Under the pieces are notes generated by a model that saw nothing but the letters and a program-made list of their open reading frames with translations, searched no databases and was not told the DNA's origin. Of a stretch of DNA of 64,000 nt, positions 54,688-63,826 are shown one piece after another. This DNA comes from Picochlorum sp. 'celeri' (lineage: Eukaryota > Chlorophyta > Trebouxiophyceae): positions 930,001-994,000 of the forward strand of contig JAACMV010000022.1 in the NCBI GenBank assembly GCA_010909725.1, read 5' to 3'. The translations under genes and the position numbers were made by a program. Numbering within the stretch: position 1 is the first letter of the stretch; each line of letters begins with the position of its first letter.

Positions 54688-56013
54688 TTAGAGACGCTTT
54701 GTCCTGATTTCCGACAAAATATCAGCCGCCTCGATTTCAGATATGGGGGACATCACCTCTTGGGGATGACCAGGAAACTGTTCAGACACGGTGGCATCGG
54801 ATGATGAGCAATCAGGATCTCGCGTGCCTCCTGCCGTAGGCTCAACCAGCTTTTGTCTCTTGTTATTCGGTAAAACAGAGTCGGGTGAACCATGAACGTG
54901 ATTTTTGCCTTGTCCTGCTGCTGATATGTCACCATCACCATCTCCTCCACCTATTGATCGCACCAGACACGATGCATGGCGTGGCTCCTTCTTGCCATCC
55001 ACAAGATCCAATGGCCTCTGTCTCTTACTACTCCTTTTCACAAAATCCCAAAAGTCCTGGTCTGGACGAGGGTGGCTAGGCTCTACGCCATGTCCTAGGG
55101 ACGACACCATCCCCATCAAATCTATGGCTTGATTCTCCTGCCATGGCTGTGGCAAAACCGAATTGGGGGATCCATCAGAGGTATCTCCCTGTTCTGTTAC
55201 GTCACCACCATCTGCCTCTCTTCTTGGCCGTACCGAACGCACAGCATGCTGTAGTGTGTCGCCATCAAGACCTGATGATATCTGTCTCTTTTCATTACGG
55301 CTGGACGGGCCTGCATCTCCTCGTGGATTGGTAGCCGTTTCCCTGCGTTTATTTGAGATGGGGATCACTTTAGCTGCTGCCATCAATGACATCTGTGCCT
55401 CCCTAAGCGTTTTGTCTCCAACCGCTCTACTAAAGCTCTTGTGTAAATCTCGTTTCAGCAGCTTCCAGTTCTCATTATCTGCGAGATCCTCATCGCTAGC
55501 CCTACACTGGATGTAGGCACACACCTGGACACGTACGCATACCCGTGCTCTAGGTGTTATTTCTTGCGTGGTTGCCCCCACCTGTTTCGACGCCTCATAC
55601 ACCACCGAAACATCGTGAATGATTTTCTCGTCCTCGGAAAAGAACTGCTGCAGTAACATGTTGAGACACTTGGGCGACACAATAAAAAAAGAGTGGATTG
55701 TTGTGCTCTGCTTCCCCACTCTGTCTGGACAGACGACATGTTCGATACCATCAAAGTGCCTCTTCACTATTGCTGTGACCCTCTGGTTGATAATATTCCG
55801 TTTCATTTCCTTTGGAGTGACGAGTGTATAATGGACAAGCGGCAGTCGTTCATCTTCTAGAAGACTATATTCTATAATGGTCTTTTGAAATCCACCCTCA
55901 ATCTCACCGTCCTCACATGCCGCCGATATTTTCTGAATCAGTTCGATTTCGCCATCCTCGGATTTTTTTTCACAGATGTGCCAGAAACGTTCAAGTTCTC
56001 CGTGATCGGCCAT
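54688..56013 (-). CDS. Unrecognised protein with degenerate KRQ-starting repeats
   Basis: 441 residues from the ATG at 56013. The N-terminal 210 residues look folded, with mixed alpha/beta sequence (IIEYSLLEDERLPLVHYTLV, YIQCRASDEDLADNENWKLL). From about 240 the protein turns disordered and repetitive: modules beginning KRQ at about 242, 330 and 385, each running into HxxxSxRSx, GDxSD/GDIS and GSPxSVLP. Several KRQ/KRR clusters may be nuclear signals. No family recognised. It is convergent with the HNH-like gene and 226 bp from its 3' end. Confidence 0.55.
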   Translation of the reverse strand: MADHGELERFWHICEKKSEDGEIELIQKISAACEDGEIEGGFQKTIIEYSLLEDERLPLVHYTLVTPKEMKRNIINQRVTAIVKRHFDGIEHVVCPDRVGKQSTTIHSFFIVSPKCLNMLLQQFFSEDEKIIHDVSVVYEASKQVGATTQEITPRARVCVRVQVCAYIQCRASDEDLADNENWKLLKRDLHKSFSRAVGDKTLREAQMSLMAAAKVIPISNKRRETATNPRGDAGPSSRNEKRQISSGLDGDTLQHAVRSVRPRREADGGDVTEQGDTSDGSPNSVLPQPWQENQAIDLMGMVSSLGHGVEPSHPRPDQDFWDFVKRSSKRQRPLDLVDGKKEPRHASCLVRSIGGGDGDGDISAAGQGKNHVHGSPDSVLPNNKRQKLVEPTAGGTRDPDCSSSDATVSEQFPGHPQEVMSPISEIEAADILSEIRTKRL

Positions 56014-56711
56014 GGCTTGTTCGTTGTTCTTTCTCGGTTTTGGTTTGGTAAGTTTCAAAACAAAAACTAAAAGCACCCGCGACTGTTACGCGACCTTGAG
56101 ATTATTCTCTGCATATCAATAATAGATATAACACCTATAAATCATGATAGAACGATGGAACAAGAGCCGAATTGACAGAATTGTCGATTCAAAATGATCG
56201 ACAACAAGATGTCTCCGGCACCTCGATACAGTCAAAACCGTTCATGGTAACACTTTCTAGCGAATTATATACAGAAATAAAGTATATGAGCATGGCAACC
56301 AGAACATATAACAGCACGTACAAGAGTTTCGAATCCAGGTTGACGACTTACTACTCTTCTCGATATTCTCCTCTCTGATGAAAAGAAGATATGATAGTCA
56401 GTACCTATATTTATAGAGAATTGGAATTCTATTCTTATTACGTCCAAGGTCGAATTCATTTCAAGGAAATGCTGCGTTTTCTCCTTTTTTGAAAATGTGT
56501 TCTTAATGTTTCATCTACGGACTTGCTTCGAAGCATTTGAATTCAAATACGCCAAACTTTGAGGATTGCCGTTGTTAACTACCTCATCCTCTGAACATTT
56601 GGCAACAGCACTCATACCACGATAGTATCCTGGTATTAAATTCTATATATATTATTCATTTGACATACTGCTCCCAAGAGCAGTATATATACCGTACTGT
56701 TCTTAAGTAAA
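56014..56711. other. Divergent promoter region in the unrecognised block
   Basis: About 700 bp between the divergent repeat-protein and zinc-finger-like genes. A/T-rich with TATATATA near 56645 and 56685, the latter about 25 bp before the zinc-finger-like ATG. No supported open frame or RNA gene. Confidence 0.5.
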
Positions 56712-57457
56712 ATGGTAAAGAAGAGAAACGGTAAAAGAGGACCCCGCCGAAAAAGGAAACACGTCCTTCAGAGGGGCAAAATTGAGATGGCTGTTATGAA
56801 GATGAATTTTAAAAGGGTATTGGTAAGAAATAATAGTGTATGTCCGTACTGCTCTAGGGTTGTCGCGGACAATTGCGACCGAAAAACATTCATCAAACAC
56901 ATGGACAGTGCATGTTGCCCGAAAGAAAACCAACCCCTACGGGAGAATCTAGCTACTGACACAGAAAATGATAATGAAGAATCCGGAGCGAATGCCATGG
57001 GCGAGGACGCTGTGGATGGATCAGTCTCAGACACTCCTCTTGAAGAGGACGTTCGAGATATCCAAAATCCCAATGCATGCTGGAAGAAGCACAGAATCAG
57101 ACACATTGTGAAAGAGTACTGCCCGAGAGTGGTTGTTCAGGGGGAACATTATGGGATATTTGTGACACCCGAGTCTAAAAAAGATTTCAATAGTTCATGT
57201 GATTTTGCATATGAGAGAATGGCGATTGCTTTGATTGAGGACGCAAGAGCTCACAAGTACGATTCGACATGGGCCCAGGAACAAGCAAGATTGTACGTCG
57301 ATCTGGGATCATGCACCATTTGATTGTATTTTTTTTAATGTGTAGGACCATCCATGGCTGGAATTATGCCATCAGACAAGCGGACAGCAGGGAGTTGATG
57401 TCAAGCGATGAAGACGGACGTATAGTCCGTCACGTATATGGGCAGAAGAAGTTCTGA
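56712..57457 (+). CDS. Small zinc-finger-like protein, unrecognised
   Basis: Two exons, 56712-57292 and 57346-57457, joined at RL|TIHGW (GTACGT donor, TGTAG acceptor), 230 residues. The basic N-terminus (KKRNGKRGPRRKRKH) is an NLS-like and possibly nucleic-acid-binding tract. Residues ~44-69 (CPYCSRVV...TFIKHMDSACC) hold a C-x2-C...H-x4-C arrangement suggesting a zinc finger. An acidic linker follows, then a conserved-looking region (KEYCPRVVVQGEHYGIFVTP, YERMAIALIEDAR). Family unknown. Confidence 0.6.
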
Positions 57458-57875
57458 CGTACCCACACAAGGATCATGTGGATGGATCATGAGGATGCAC
57501 CCAAGACCTTTTTGTGGACTTCAATTTCTCAATTGAAGAAATTAAAATGGCCATTCTGGTCGTTACATGCCACGAAACTCCTCACCCTTTTCCAAAGTCA
57601 AGTACATGCAAATACATTCATCTACATGTGGTAACCTTGATGTGCAATACACACTAGAAAGAACGACATCCCGAGTCTTTGTTCTACCACTTGATGCTGA
57701 TGAAATAGTACTCAAAAACAATATATATGTATATATAATTGGCACTATTTTACGATTGTATCAACAAAGTTGTGGCTAGACCCGTAGTCAACGGATTCCT
57801 CTGCAGTGCGCCAAGATGGCTGTTTTCCAATAGGAAAATCATATACACACCCATTCGATCTGAACAATAATAACA
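57458..57875. other. Intergenic, nothing recognised
   Basis: About 420 bp between the zinc-finger-like gene and the glycosyltransferase. Short open frames on both strands lack support. TATATATA near 57720 is the only core-promoter-like element. Confidence 0.5.
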
Positions 57876-58814
57876 ATGGAGGAAATATTCAGCGGTGGGA
57901 GGCTGGCAGTATCACTAAAAACAATGGTTGTCGCTGGCGCACTCTTGTGCGTTGCACTCGTCGCCTACACATTTGCGGACATACAGAGAGGTTGCGATGT
58001 TGTGCTGAACAAGACACGGTATATGGATGTACAAGGCTCACAACCAACACTTTTGATAGCAATCGCATTCTATTTTGTGCCCAGCAGACTGATTCATCTC
58101 AGGCAAGTTTTGATGAATTTTGAATCCTACCAATCAATGTTCAGAATCAATGTCACGATAGATACAACAGGCACTGGGTTGAATTTATATCTGGATGCAC
58201 TGCAATTACATCTGGATTGTCAGGTTCGAACCTTTTTAAATCTTTCAGACCCATTCAACCTTGCTGGTCAGCATCGGAGGCTGTTTGTTAATACCATGAA
58301 GAATTTTGATTGGTACATGTACCTTGAAGATGATATCCTGATTCCGTTAAAATCAATGAAGTATTTTATGGACAGTTTTGATGAGGTATGGTCGAAAGGC
58401 TATTCTCCAGGGTTTCTGAGGGTTGAAGAGGTTGGTGGAAAATTCTATGCATCAGATTTGCTTGATGCACAGCAAACAATGTCCGATTCCCAGAGGTTTG
58501 ACGCTGGAGATCAACAGTTTGTATCTTTGATCACACCATATCATGCATTCTGGATATTGCCGGGGCGTGTGTTACAGCAGGAAGGAGAGCACTTGCTTCA
58601 GAATCCGTCTTGCTTGGAAACAAGGGAAACCTATGCATCTTTTCCATGGTGCTCGCTACATCATAGACCAGCTGTTCCTCTCTTGCCAGATGGACACATC
58701 AATCCCGTTTCATGGGTGTGGCATCTACCCAACAATTATGCAAAGGATGGCAGTAGAAGACTTGGAACAGTGCAGGTTTTGGATGTCGCATGGCAACATA
58801 CTACCTACTCGTAA
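57876..58814 (+). CDS. Type II membrane glycosyltransferase-like protein
   Basis: 312 residues, one exon. A short cytosolic tail, then a signal anchor (MVVAGALLCVALVAYTFA, about 17-34). A lumenal domain of Rossmann type: LLIAIAFYFVPSRLIHLRQ (N-terminal strand and helix) and the DxD-like acidic motif MYLEDDILIPLKSM, followed by DQQFVSLITPYHAFWILP. The pattern is that of a GT-A glycosyltransferase but I do not assign a family. Only 22 bp separate it from the mutase gene downstream. Confidence 0.7.
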   Translation: MEEIFSGGRLAVSLKTMVVAGALLCVALVAYTFADIQRGCDVVLNKTRYMDVQGSQPTLLIAIAFYFVPSRLIHLRQVLMNFESYQSMFRINVTIDTTGTGLNLYLDALQLHLDCQVRTFLNLSDPFNLAGQHRRLFVNTMKNFDWYMYLEDDILIPLKSMKYFMDSFDEVWSKGYSPGFLRVEEVGGKFYASDLLDAQQTMSDSQRFDAGDQQFVSLITPYHAFWILPGRVLQQEGEHLLQNPSCLETRETYASFPWCSLHHRPAVPLLPDGHINPVSWVWHLPNNYAKDGSRRLGTVQVLDVAWQHTTYS

Positions 58815-58836
58815 AACAAAATACATAACTAATACC

Positions 58837-61008
58837 ATGCTCCTCCTCTGTAGACATTTGATACGAGAAAGACAAGCTTTAATATCCACACGATGCAATC
58901 ACAGCAGGTGGTGGTGGTCGTCGTCGTCATCGAGTAGACATTTCCATGAAACATGTCTGCCTGTATTCCGGCGTTGCTTTTCCTCAAAGGACACGGGGCT
59001 GTTTACGACAGAAGATGTGCAACTACAAAATCCTGACGATGCCTGTGCTGCAGGAGCATTTCCGTATACGAGAGGCCCATATAAAGACATGTACGTCAAA
59101 CGACCATGGACTATTCGGCAATATGCAGGGTTTTCCTCGGCAGAGGAGTCGAATACGTTCTACAAGAGAAATTTAGAGAAAGGACAGCATGGTTTGAGTG
59201 TCGCATTCGATTTGCCGACGCATCGAGGTTACGATAGTGACAATCCCATTGCGACTGGGGATGTGGGGCTTGCTGGTGTCCCTGTTGATACGGTGGAGGA
59301 TGTCAAAATACTGTTTGATGGGATCCCGTTGGATACCATGAGTGTGAGTATGACCATGAATGGGGCTGTGTTGCCCATTATGGCGTATTACATTGTGGCT
59401 GCAGAGGAGCAGGGTGTGAAGGACTTGAGTTGTTTACAGGGGACGATTCAGAACGATATATTGAAGGAGTTTATGGTTCGGAATACGTATATTTATCCTC
59501 CAAAAGAATCATTGGAAGTGACGTCGCATGTGATTGAGTATTGTGCAGAGCATATGCCAAAGTTTCACCCAATATCGATATCAGGGTACCACATGCAAGA
59601 AGCTGGTGCGACACCAGCGTTGGAGCTGGCGTATACGCTGGCGAATGGACTCGAATATCTGAATTTAATGCCAGAGAGGGTGGATGATGTGGCTCCGAAA
59701 GTGTCGTTTTTCTTTGGGTTGGGGATGAACTTTTTCAGCGAGGTGGCCAAACTGAGGGCTGCTCGTCGGATGTGGGCAAAGCTCGTCAAGGAGCGGTTTT
59801 CTCCCAAGAATCCCAAGTCCATGGTGATGCGAATGCACTGTCAAACGTCTGGGTACTCTTTGACGGCGCAGCAGCCATATAATAACATTATCCGGACGAC
59901 AATAGAGGCGATGAGTGGGATTTTTGGGGGTACACAATCACTGCATACGAATTCTTTTGATGAAGCGGTGGCGCTGCCGACAGAGTTTTCAGCCGATCTT
60001 GCTCGTGCGACGCAGCTTATTTTAATGGAGGAGACAGGGTTTACGGATGTGATTGATCCGCTAGGCGGGTCGTACTATGTTGAGCACTTGACTGATGCAC
60101 TCGAGCATGAAGCCATGGAAATCATCAAGCACGTCACAGAAATGGGCGGGATGACGGAGGCGATTCTTGCAGGGATTCCCCAGAGGCGAATAGAGGAGAG
60201 CGCGATTGTGAAACAGGCTCGTATTGATAGTGGAAAGGATGTGATTGTTGGTCTCAACACGTTTTCGACAGGACATGATGACCATCATCACGCGGTTGAA
60301 GCGAGACGAATTGATAATGAGAAGGCTTTGAAAACACAACTTGAACGATTGAAAAAGGTCAAGAGCTCTAGAAATGATGTGCGCGTGAAAGAGTGCCTCA
60401 AAGATTTGGAAGAGAAGAAGGGCAATCTGTTGGAACTTTCTATTCGTGCTGCACGAGAACGAGCAACGGTTGAAGAAATAACACATGCATTAGAGAAATC
60501 ATGGGGTAGATATGAGGCCAAATCATCCATTGCGACAGGAATGTATAGCAAGATCAACGCTGGTGAGATGACCACGCAGATTGAAGACTTTGAGCGAGAA
60601 CATGGCAGACGTCCGAGGATTTTGATTGCGAAAATGGGTCTCGATGGCCACGATCGTGGAGCCAAAGTGATGGCTTCAGGACTTGCTGATATTGGGTTTG
60701 ATGTTGACATTGGGCCTCTGTTCATGTCTCCCAAGGATGTGGCACAACATGCCATTGATGCCGATGTGCACATCATTGGTATTTCGACACAAGCTGCTGC
60801 CCACCGGACAATGATTCCTGAACTCATGGAAGAATTACGTCGCCTCGTCCCGGACGATGAGGATGTACCAATTGTTGTATGCGGCGGCATTATTCCCGAG
60901 GAAGACCACCACGACTTGTTCAAGCATGGGGTCAAGGCCATGTTTGGTCCAGGAACAACAGTCCCACAGGCTGCTTCAGATCTCGTTCATCTGCTGCAAT
61001 CCCAATAA
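58837..61008 (+). CDS. MUT: Methylmalonyl-CoA mutase (B12-dependent), mitochondrial
   Basis: 723 residues from the ATG at 58837; the open frame runs further upstream but overlaps the glycosyltransferase and is not needed. N-terminal ~50 residues are Arg/Ser-rich and lack acidic residues, a mitochondrial presequence. The mutase barrel has RPWTIRQYAGFSSAEESN, GLSVAFDLPTHRGYDSD, RMHCQTSGYSLTAQQPYNN and GGTQSLHTNSFDEA. The C-terminal cobalamin domain has MGLDGHDRGAKV (DxHxxG, base-off ligand) and the Rossmann-like segments after it. It isomerises methylmalonyl-CoA to succinyl-CoA, the last step of propionate catabolism. The MMADHC-like gene at 34.5 kb fits the same pathway. Confidence 0.96.
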   Translation: MLLLCRHLIRERQALISTRCNHSRWWWSSSSSSRHFHETCLPVFRRCFSSKDTGLFTTEDVQLQNPDDACAAGAFPYTRGPYKDMYVKRPWTIRQYAGFSSAEESNTFYKRNLEKGQHGLSVAFDLPTHRGYDSDNPIATGDVGLAGVPVDTVEDVKILFDGIPLDTMSVSMTMNGAVLPIMAYYIVAAEEQGVKDLSCLQGTIQNDILKEFMVRNTYIYPPKESLEVTSHVIEYCAEHMPKFHPISISGYHMQEAGATPALELAYTLANGLEYLNLMPERVDDVAPKVSFFFGLGMNFFSEVAKLRAARRMWAKLVKERFSPKNPKSMVMRMHCQTSGYSLTAQQPYNNIIRTTIEAMSGIFGGTQSLHTNSFDEAVALPTEFSADLARATQLILMEETGFTDVIDPLGGSYYVEHLTDALEHEAMEIIKHVTEMGGMTEAILAGIPQRRIEESAIVKQARIDSGKDVIVGLNTFSTGHDDHHHAVEARRIDNEKALKTQLERLKKVKSSRNDVRVKECLKDLEEKKGNLLELSIRAARERATVEEITHALEKSWGRYEAKSSIATGMYSKINAGEMTTQIEDFEREHGRRPRILIAKMGLDGHDRGAKVMASGLADIGFDVDIGPLFMSPKDVAQHAIDADVHIIGISTQAAAHRTMIPELMEELRRLVPDDEDVPIVVCGGIIPEEDHHDLFKHGVKAMFGPGTTVPQAASDLVHLLQSQ

Positions 61009-61034
61009 TAAAAATATATATTATTATTTGAAAA

Positions 61035-61796
61035 ATGAATATACCACCATACTTTCCTGATTATAGATTAATAGCTCCGGTGACGTTGCCAACGAATGCA
61101 AACAATGTGCATCACTTTGCCAACCTGACCAATGGACTCGAAGCACTGCCACTTTTGAAATCGATAGACGTGCCAATCCATTTTTGCAGACTTCAAAGTA
61201 CACAATGTGAGGCGAGTCGACCAGATTTGCTCATCTCGGCGGTGGAGTCGGGAATGCTCCTGTACCTGGCCCTGGGTGAGTGCTGTCTGGTGTACGACTT
61301 TGGCAGTCGAAATAAAGAGACGGGGGCCTCGAGGGCCATTTGGTATGGCCTTGAATTCTTACGCTATACATTACGGAGAGTATGGTATCCAGAGGCATCT
61401 AAAGGTGATGTCGCGTATCTCCGCGGTAGAAACGTCAGCAGGATGTTTAACGAGATTATAGATTCGTTCAGCAAGGCCACCATGAGGCAGATTAAATATT
61501 ATAGACAGTTCACCTCCCCTGAAAAGACGACGGATGTTCAACTTTATGGAGTATACAATGCGACATCAAACGATTCTGACCATGAATATTATCAGAAGAT
61601 TGCATGGGGATTCAAGGACTTGCCAATTGGCGAGCATCGCGAACAGTTTCGGCAAGCTCTTGGGCAAGGCATCCCATTCGACGAGACATATACTCGTGAT
61701 GCATGCCATCCAGTAGAACGTGTTTTAGGCATGCGCCTGTTTTTAGGAGGTCTATCGCAGGAAAAGTATTTACAGTTCAATGGAATGATCAACTAA
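61035..61796 (+). CDS. Unrecognised 253-residue protein
   Basis: One exon, starting 26 bp after the mutase stop. Looks globular: PDLLISAVESGMLLYLALGE, a charged middle, then KYYRQF, LYGVYNATSNDSD, GIPFDETYTRDACHPVE and LRLFLGGLSQEKYLQF. No signal peptide or membrane span. The composition and length suggest a single-domain soluble protein. No family recognised. Its last 27 bp overlap the UBE2J-like gene in antisense. Confidence 0.6.
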   Translation: MNIPPYFPDYRLIAPVTLPTNANNVHHFANLTNGLEALPLLKSIDVPIHFCRLQSTQCEASRPDLLISAVESGMLLYLALGECCLVYDFGSRNKETGASRAIWYGLEFLRYTLRRVWYPEASKGDVAYLRGRNVSRMFNEIIDSFSKATMRQIKYYRQFTSPEKTTDVQLYGVYNATSNDSDHEYYQKIAWGFKDLPIGEHREQFRQALGQGIPFDETYTRDACHPVERVLGMRLFLGGLSQEKYLQFNGMIN

Positions 61797-62672
61797 ATTT
61801 GCACCATCATACTCGTGTGTAAACACATTGCGTTGCCTTCCTCCATATAATACAATAAACACCACCTTTCGCAGCACAAATACAACGACAATAGCTACAA
61901 TACACGCTATGAGGAAACTTGACACCGAGTCGGCAGGCGCGTGGGCAACACTCAAATTCGAGCCATTGGTGGAGGGATTGCTTGTGTCTTGTTGAGTTTC
62001 TTCTTCGACTTCTTCTTTATTTTCTTCGTCTAATGCTGTGGATGTCTGAGATGCATATAATGCTCTCGACGCCTCTTCATTTGACACCATCTTTTGGTGA
62101 ATCTGGTCTATAATCTCCTGCCGATCAGAACACCCAGCCTGCACGCGAGGTGGTCCCTGCAGCCGAGATTCCAACGCCATCTCCCGCCTATCCTCTGCAC
62201 TCGAATCCATAGACCCAATAGCACCATTCCCAGGAGTCTGCATAAAAGCAATCAGAGCCAACAAGGCACTCTCTACATTCCACGATGGCTGCCAGGACTC
62301 TGGGTGGTGAGAAGAAATCGACAAGCAAATCTTCTTCCCCGTCTCAAACCGACCACTCGGTGTCATCATAACAAACGCTGGTGGATTGAAAGGATAATCT
62401 GCTGGCATCAGTATCCTTCCATGATAAATACCCCGCTCAAATTCGGTACCCCACGCTCCCCGAATCGCAAAAAACCATTCGAAAATGTTCGACTCTAACG
62501 CTGACGCCTCAATATCAGGATTTTCACTCTCGTGAATCTCTTTCAACTCTCTCATAATTCTTTTCACTGCGGCATTCCTTCCATTCCACTTGCCTGGACC
62601 ATTCGTAGAAGGAACGTGTTCACCACTGGTCTGTGTCGAATCCCTGCCGCTCGTACTGCTACTTGGCTCCAT
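61770..62672 (-). CDS. UBE2J/UBC6-like tail-anchored ubiquitin-conjugating enzyme
   Basis: 300 residues, one exon. The E2 fold shows AVKRIMRELKEI, WFFAIRGAWGTEFERGIYHG, YPFNPPAFVMMTPSGRF and the active-site cysteine in GKKICLSIS, with the UBE2J-type HHPESWQPSW in place of the usual HPN...LDIL. An acidic linker leads to one C-terminal membrane span (FLIACIVAIVVVFVLRKVV), anchoring it in the ER. In other eukaryotes it works in ERAD, matching the SEL1L/HRD3-like gene at 12-15 kb. Confidence 0.92.
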   Translation of the reverse strand: MEPSSSTSGRDSTQTSGEHVPSTNGPGKWNGRNAAVKRIMRELKEIHESENPDIEASALESNIFEWFFAIRGAWGTEFERGIYHGRILMPADYPFNPPAFVMMTPSGRFETGKKICLSISSHHPESWQPSWNVESALLALIAFMQTPGNGAIGSMDSSAEDRREMALESRLQGPPRVQAGCSDRQEIIDQIHQKMVSNEEASRALYASQTSTALDEENKEEVEEETQQDTSNPSTNGSNLSVAHAPADSVSSFLIACIVAIVVVFVLRKVVFIVLYGGRQRNVFTHEYDGANLVDHSIEL

Positions 62673-62709
62673 TCTTTTTGTATCTATTCAGCAAAAGATT
62701 ATCAAATTT

Positions 62710-63651
62710 TTATTGGGGAGTATCAAATTCAAGAGGATAGAGAAGGTGAAATGCCCATGTGTCCAGCACGTGTGTGCTTCCATACCATGGTCGCTTGGGC
62801 CGAGTTCCATGCCACACCCCTGGCAGAATTATATTGTCATGGGCTTTTTCCAACAATGCGATGCACACCGGGGTCACAGAATCACCAGTCACGGATCCAT
62901 CACCACACACAGCCTTGTAGGCCTGGTATGCGAGGACATTGTCGAGATTCCTGAGGTTGGGAGACAGCGTCTTTTCACCTTGAATGGCATCTCCGGCAAC
63001 ACACACAATTCTAACGCCCTCAAATTCGTCCCCCCGGGGATAGAAATAATTACAAAACTGCAAACTAGACTGCTTTTCTAATCTTACGGACGGCGGAAGG
63101 TCCAGCTTTTCGTCAAACCTGCCGAAAGGGTAGTCCTCTATGCTCTTGTGAGGTGTTCCAAGGGTGATGAGACTGCAGACTTTGCCACAGTTTTTCACAC
63201 CATAGTCCTTCTGCTGGTATGGAGCACTGCCCAGAAACAGTCGACCAATCCATCCACCAGCTGAATGTCCTACTAATCGTACTGGTACGTCACCTCCATG
63301 CGTCTCGAACACGTCCGTGACCACCTCCTCCAACCTGTCCAGGTAGACGGTCAGGTCTCCCCCCAAAATCACCTTGATCCAGTCCCTCAACGAAAACTTG
63401 ACGATTCGAATATCGCTCGTGCACGCATCATCCGTATACTGATGAATCCATGTATTTAGATTAGTCGCCATGGACGCATACGATGCATCTGTATTCAAAA
63501 ACCCTGGCAAGATGACAATTGGCACCACCCCCCTTGGCATGCTGCTCCTCGTCCTCGACTGTTGCCGAGGAAGAGAAGAGCTGCAGCACCGCAGACTGCA
63601 TCTCAATATCATTAATATTACACTACTACTGCTTGCTGATGATGATATCAT
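62710..63651 (-). CDS. Lipase-like alpha/beta hydrolase
   Basis: 313 residues, one exon. The N-terminus (SSSASSSSVILMILRCSLRCCSSS) is Ser/Arg-rich, possibly a plastid transit peptide. The core has PIVILPGFLNTDAS (oxyanion strand), nucleophile elbow VRLVGHSAGGWIGRLF and SLITLGTPHKSI, the PGAP1-like or plastid lipase style. Ser in GHSAGG is the nucleophile; a catalytic His is probably in the VWHGTRP or STHVLD segment. Substrate unknown. Confidence 0.82.
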   Translation of the reverse strand: MISSSASSSSVILMILRCSLRCCSSSLPRQQSRTRSSMPRGVVPIVILPGFLNTDASYASMATNLNTWIHQYTDDACTSDIRIVKFSLRDWIKVILGGDLTVYLDRLEEVVTDVFETHGGDVPVRLVGHSAGGWIGRLFLGSAPYQQKDYGVKNCGKVCSLITLGTPHKSIEDYPFGRFDEKLDLPPSVRLEKQSSLQFCNYFYPRGDEFEGVRIVCVAGDAIQGEKTLSPNLRNLDNVLAYQAYKAVCGDGSVTGDSVTPVCIALLEKAHDNIILPGVWHGTRPKRPWYGSTHVLDTWAFHLLYPLEFDTPQ

Positions 63652-63826
63652 GTATGATTTTGTTTTCTATCCACCATCACCTGTACGATGATGGTGTTTC
63701 GGTGAACAATAGCATTTTTTTCTTCTTACTTTTTAAGGAACTTTTCGACAGGATCGTTTGCTCAGAGAAAGAAAACCCCAATCTGTAGGAAGAAGAAAAC
63801 ATTGATTGAACAAAACAAAAAACAGG

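Noticed and set aside
58215..58240. A CAGGTTCGAACC box B-like sequence followed by TTTTT, as in a tRNA 3' end.
   Set aside because: It lies inside the coding frame of the glycosyltransferase and has no upstream A box, acceptor or D-arm.
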